Part shown: piece by piece, positions 61,881 to 64,000 of the stretch
How the letters are laid out: every line of letters begins with the position of its first letter
Numbering within the stretch: position 1 is the first letter of the stretch
From: Agrobacterium albertimagni AOL15
GTDB taxonomy: Bacteria > Pseudomonadota > Alphaproteobacteria > Rhizobiales > Rhizobiaceae
Assembly: GCF_000300855.1 (NCBI RefSeq)
Contig: NZ_ALJF01000002.1
Span: 124,001 to 188,000, forward strand
Length of the DNA: 64,000 bases
Reading direction: 5' to 3'
Made by a program: the position numbers and the translations under genes
Notes under the pieces: generated by a model
Told to the model about the DNA's origin: nothing
What the model saw: the letters and a program-made list of their open reading frames with translations, nothing else
Databases searched by the model: none

Positions 61881-63200
61881 TTACTGCAGAGCGGCCTTCT
61901 GCGGATCGGCGGGGAAGGCCGGATCGGTCTTCACGCCACGCAGCAGGTCGAGTGCATAGTTGAGCTGGACGTCGTCCTTGGCTTCCGGCGGCACGTAGGC
62001 GACCGAGCCGGAGCCTTCCTCGTTCTCGTTCTGGCCCTTGATATGGCCAGGAAGAGAGGATTCGCCTTCGGTCCGCACCTTGCCCTGAAGCTCTTCCGGA
62101 AGCGGCTGCTCGACCTTGATGTCGGGCTCGATGCCGGTTCCCTGGATCGAGCTGCCCGACGGGGTGTAGTAGAGTGCCGTCGTCAGGCGCAATGCGCCCT
62201 TGTCGCCCATCGGGATGATGGTCTGCACGGAACCCTTGCCGAAGGAGCGGGTGCCAAGCACGGTCGCACGCTTCAGGTCCTGCAGCGCGCCAGCAACGAT
62301 TTCCGATGCCGATGCCGAACCACCATTGATCAACACGACTACCGGCTTGCCGTCGGTCAGATCACCTGCGGTGGCGTTGAAGCGGCGGGTATCTTGCGGA
62401 TCGCGCGAACGGGTCGAAACCACTTCGCCGCGCTCCAGGAAGGCGTCGGAGACATAGATTGCCTGATCCAGAAGACCACCCGGGTTGAGACGCAGGTCGA
62501 GGACATAGCCCTTCAGCTGGTCGGCCGGAACATCCTTCTTGATCTTCTCGATGGCGGCTTCGAGGTCGTCATAGGTCTTCTCGGTAAACGAGATGACGCG
62601 CAGATAGCCGACATCGCCCTCGACGCGCGACTTGACGGCGCGGATCGGAATGATTTCACGGGTCACCGTGATGTCGAGCGGCTTGTCCGCACCCTGACGC
62701 AGGATCGTCAGCTTGATCGGGGTGTTGACCGCACCACGCATCTTCTCGACAGCTTCCTCGAGCTTGAGGCCGCGGACGCTTTCGCCGTTGATCTCGGAAA
62801 TGAAGTCGCCGGCAAGAATGCCTGCCTTGGCGCCCGGCGTGTCATCGATCGGTGTGATGACCTTGACGAGTTCCTCTTCCATCGTGACTTCGATGCCGAT
62901 GCCGCCGAACTCACCGCGCGTCTGGGTCTGCATGTCGGCCGCATCCTTGGCGTTCATGTAGACGGAGTGCGGGTCCAGCGAGGTGAGCATGCCGTTGATG
63001 GCACTTTCAACCAGCTTGTTCTCGTCCGGCGGTGTGACGTATTGGGCGCGGATGCGCTCAAAGACATCGCCGAAGATCGACAGTTCACGATAGGTGGAGT
63101 TGCCCGCGGCCTGCGCCGGGACACCCGCCGAATAAATGACGCTCATCGCGGTTGCGCCCATCAATGCGCCGACGAGGAGAAGAGAGACCCTACGTATCAT
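61881..63200 (-). CDS. ctpA: Carboxy-terminal processing protease CtpA (S41)
   Basis: Periplasmic serine protease of 439 residues. A signal peptide ends near VPAQA. A PDZ domain occupies about 85-165 (GGIGIEVTMEEELVKV), and the catalytic Ser is in INGGSASASEIVAGAL with the Lys in SFGKGSVQ. In rhizobia such proteases trim envelope and division proteins. ATG 63200 overlaps the envC stop by 11 bp; the frame is open upstream without a signal peptide. Confidence 0.95.
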   Translation of the reverse strand: MIRRVSLLLVGALMGATAMSVIYSAGVPAQAAGNSTYRELSIFGDVFERIRAQYVTPPDENKLVESAINGMLTSLDPHSVYMNAKDAADMQTQTRGEFGGIGIEVTMEEELVKVITPIDDTPGAKAGILAGDFISEINGESVRGLKLEEAVEKMRGAVNTPIKLTILRQGADKPLDITVTREIIPIRAVKSRVEGDVGYLRVISFTEKTYDDLEAAIEKIKKDVPADQLKGYVLDLRLNPGGLLDQAIYVSDAFLERGEVVSTRSRDPQDTRRFNATAGDLTDGKPVVVLINGGSASASEIVAGALQDLKRATVLGTRSFGKGSVQTIIPMGDKGALRLTTALYYTPSGSSIQGTGIEPDIKVEQPLPEELQGKVRTEGESSLPGHIKGQNENEEGSGSVAYVPPEAKDDVQLNYALDLLRGVKTDPAFPADPQKAALQ

Positions 63201-64000
63201 TCTGTGCCTTTCCAGAATCGCCTCCGGCCCACCAGGGACGGGAATCAACCGGTTTACCGTCTTTCCGAAGTTCAATGTAAAGCGTCGGCCGATCGGTTTC
63301 CAGCGCCAATACCGTCGCGCTGGCCACTCTTTTCTCACCCATGGTCGCCAGAGGCTCCCCAGAGAGGACGAACTTGCCTTGGCTCGTGCTGATCCGGTCC
63401 ATGCCCGACAGCACCATGTGATAGCCGTCGCCCGTGTTCAGAATGATCATCTGGCCGTAGCTTCGGAAATTTCCAGCAAACACCACCCATGCATCGGCCG
63501 GTGCAGTGACCAGTGCGCCGGGCTGTGAGGCAATCACGATGCCCTGCGCCTGATGGCCTGTCCCGTCCGGGTCGCCGAACTGTCGCAGGGTTTCGCCGGC
63601 AATCGGCAAGTCCAGTTTCTGCTTCAGCTCAGAGAACGGATATGCTGGCGCAATGCGGTTTTTATCGGGCAATCCAGACTGCGCAAGCTCGAGCGCGCGG
63701 GCCTTCTGCTCCTCGCTCATCTGGCTGCGTCTTGCCTCTTCGGCGCGGGCAAGCTCCGCCGCCTGGCGCACCGAAGTGATCTCGCTTTCGAGCGACTGGA
63801 TCAGGGCCTCCATCGTCGAGGCACGCTCGGCAAGTGCCTCCGATTGCTTGCGTTCTGCCTGCAGCTGCAGCGAATTTGTGCGGGCGAGCCGGTCGTTTTC
63901 GACGACGAGAAGATCCATCCGCCGCTCTTCTTCCTGGCGGTTAGCGATGGCCGCGACGAGGCTGTCCATCTCCTGCTTCCCCGCATTCCTGAGCGCGATC
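63190..64000 (-). CDS. EnvC-like murein hydrolase activator (5' end outside window)
   Basis: C-terminal 270 residues of a coiled-coil plus LytM protein. The visible N-terminal half is a long coiled coil (SEALAERASTMEALIQSLES, SEEQKARALELAQ). The C-terminal M23 domain lacks the zinc ligands: the HxGxD position reads HQAQGIVIA and the HG position reads LNTGDGYHMVL. This is the degenerate LytM type that activates amidases at the division site and is not itself a hydrolase. The frame runs on past base 64000. Confidence 0.9.
   Translation of the reverse strand, partial: IALRNAGKQEMDSLVAAIANRQEEERRMDLLVVENDRLARTNSLQLQAERKQSEALAERASTMEALIQSLESEITSVRQAAELARAEEARRSQMSEEQKARALELAQSGLPDKNRIAPAYPFSELKQKLDLPIAGETLRQFGDPDGTGHQAQGIVIASQPGALVTAPADAWVVFAGNFRSYGQMIILNTGDGYHMVLSGMDRISTSQGKFVLSGEPLATMGEKRVASATVLALETDRPTLYIELRKDGKPVDSRPWWAGGDSGKAQNDT

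Overview
The window looks like a core chromosomal segment of an alphaproteobacterium of the Rhizobiales, most likely Rhizobiaceae. The evidence is the gene content and order (ffh, chorismate mutase, rpsP, rimM, trmD, rplS; ftsK, lolA, xthA; imuA, imuB, dnaE2), a CenR-type response regulator, an RpoH2-like sigma factor, a SAM-II riboswitch in front of metA, an alphaproteobacterial SOS box and an Irr-type iron box. DNA is GC-rich throughout. I see no rRNA, CRISPR array, prophage, complete insertion sequence or conjugative gene. The genus cannot be fixed from this window.

Layout. 1-4.1 kb: thiO (cut by the window edge) and thiC behind a TPP riboswitch, then a metallo-beta-lactamase-fold protein. 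4.1-10 kb: ffh with a structured leader, chorismate mutase and the rpsP / rimM / trmD / rplS block, interrupted by a 261-bp full-length palindromic repeat and ending in a TauE exporter and rplS. 10-18 kb: a DMT permease, leuC with a possible leader ORF, ppk2, an ABC permease plus binding protein joined to a GT90 glycosyltransferase, an aldo/keto reductase and a YkuD protein. 18.7-26.5 kb: cenR, a cNMP-binding protein, xthA, lolA, ftsK (behind a perfect CtrA-type box), and glnK-amtB with sigma-54 and NtrC signals. 26.5-36.6 kb: tesB, a UbiH-like hydroxylase, Trm112, a LON-domain protein, a YbbN-like thioredoxin, a YbaK/ProX deacylase, tRNA-Gly, galM, a VWA protein, metA with SAM-II riboswitch and hairpin repeats, and a CitE-like lyase. 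36.7-43 kb: leuD, a dehydratase, leuB, rpoH with an EcfG-type promoter, and an M48 lipoprotease. 43-52 kb: thiBPQ behind a second TPP riboswitch, an ABC-F ATPase, thiN, two small proteins, a MoxR ATPase, bfr (Irr box) and a Bfd-like ferredoxin. 52-58 kb: the SOS mutasome imuA-imuB-dnaE2. 58-64 kb: a zincin, FtrA-like regulator with divergent rhodanese, then envC-ctpA-yibQ-like-rppH.

Functional themes. Thiamine is covered by synthesis (thiC/thiO), uptake (thiBPQ) and activation (thiN); the first two are each under a TPP riboswitch. Leucine genes leuC, leuD and leuB lie at three separate sites within 30 kb. Regulatory circuits can be read directly from DNA: TPP and SAM-II riboswitches, NtrC/RpoN at glnK-amtB, LexA at imuA, Irr at bfr, CtrA at ftsK and EcfG at rpoH.

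I did not find a clearly novel multi-gene system. The best leads are the full-length palindromic element and its possible end-only derivative, a possible small RNA or attenuator in front of ffh, an apparently leaderless 38-codon ORF before leuC, an rpoH leader with two hairpins and an overlapping mini-ORF, and the translational coupling of a glycosyltransferase to an ATPase-less ABC transporter.
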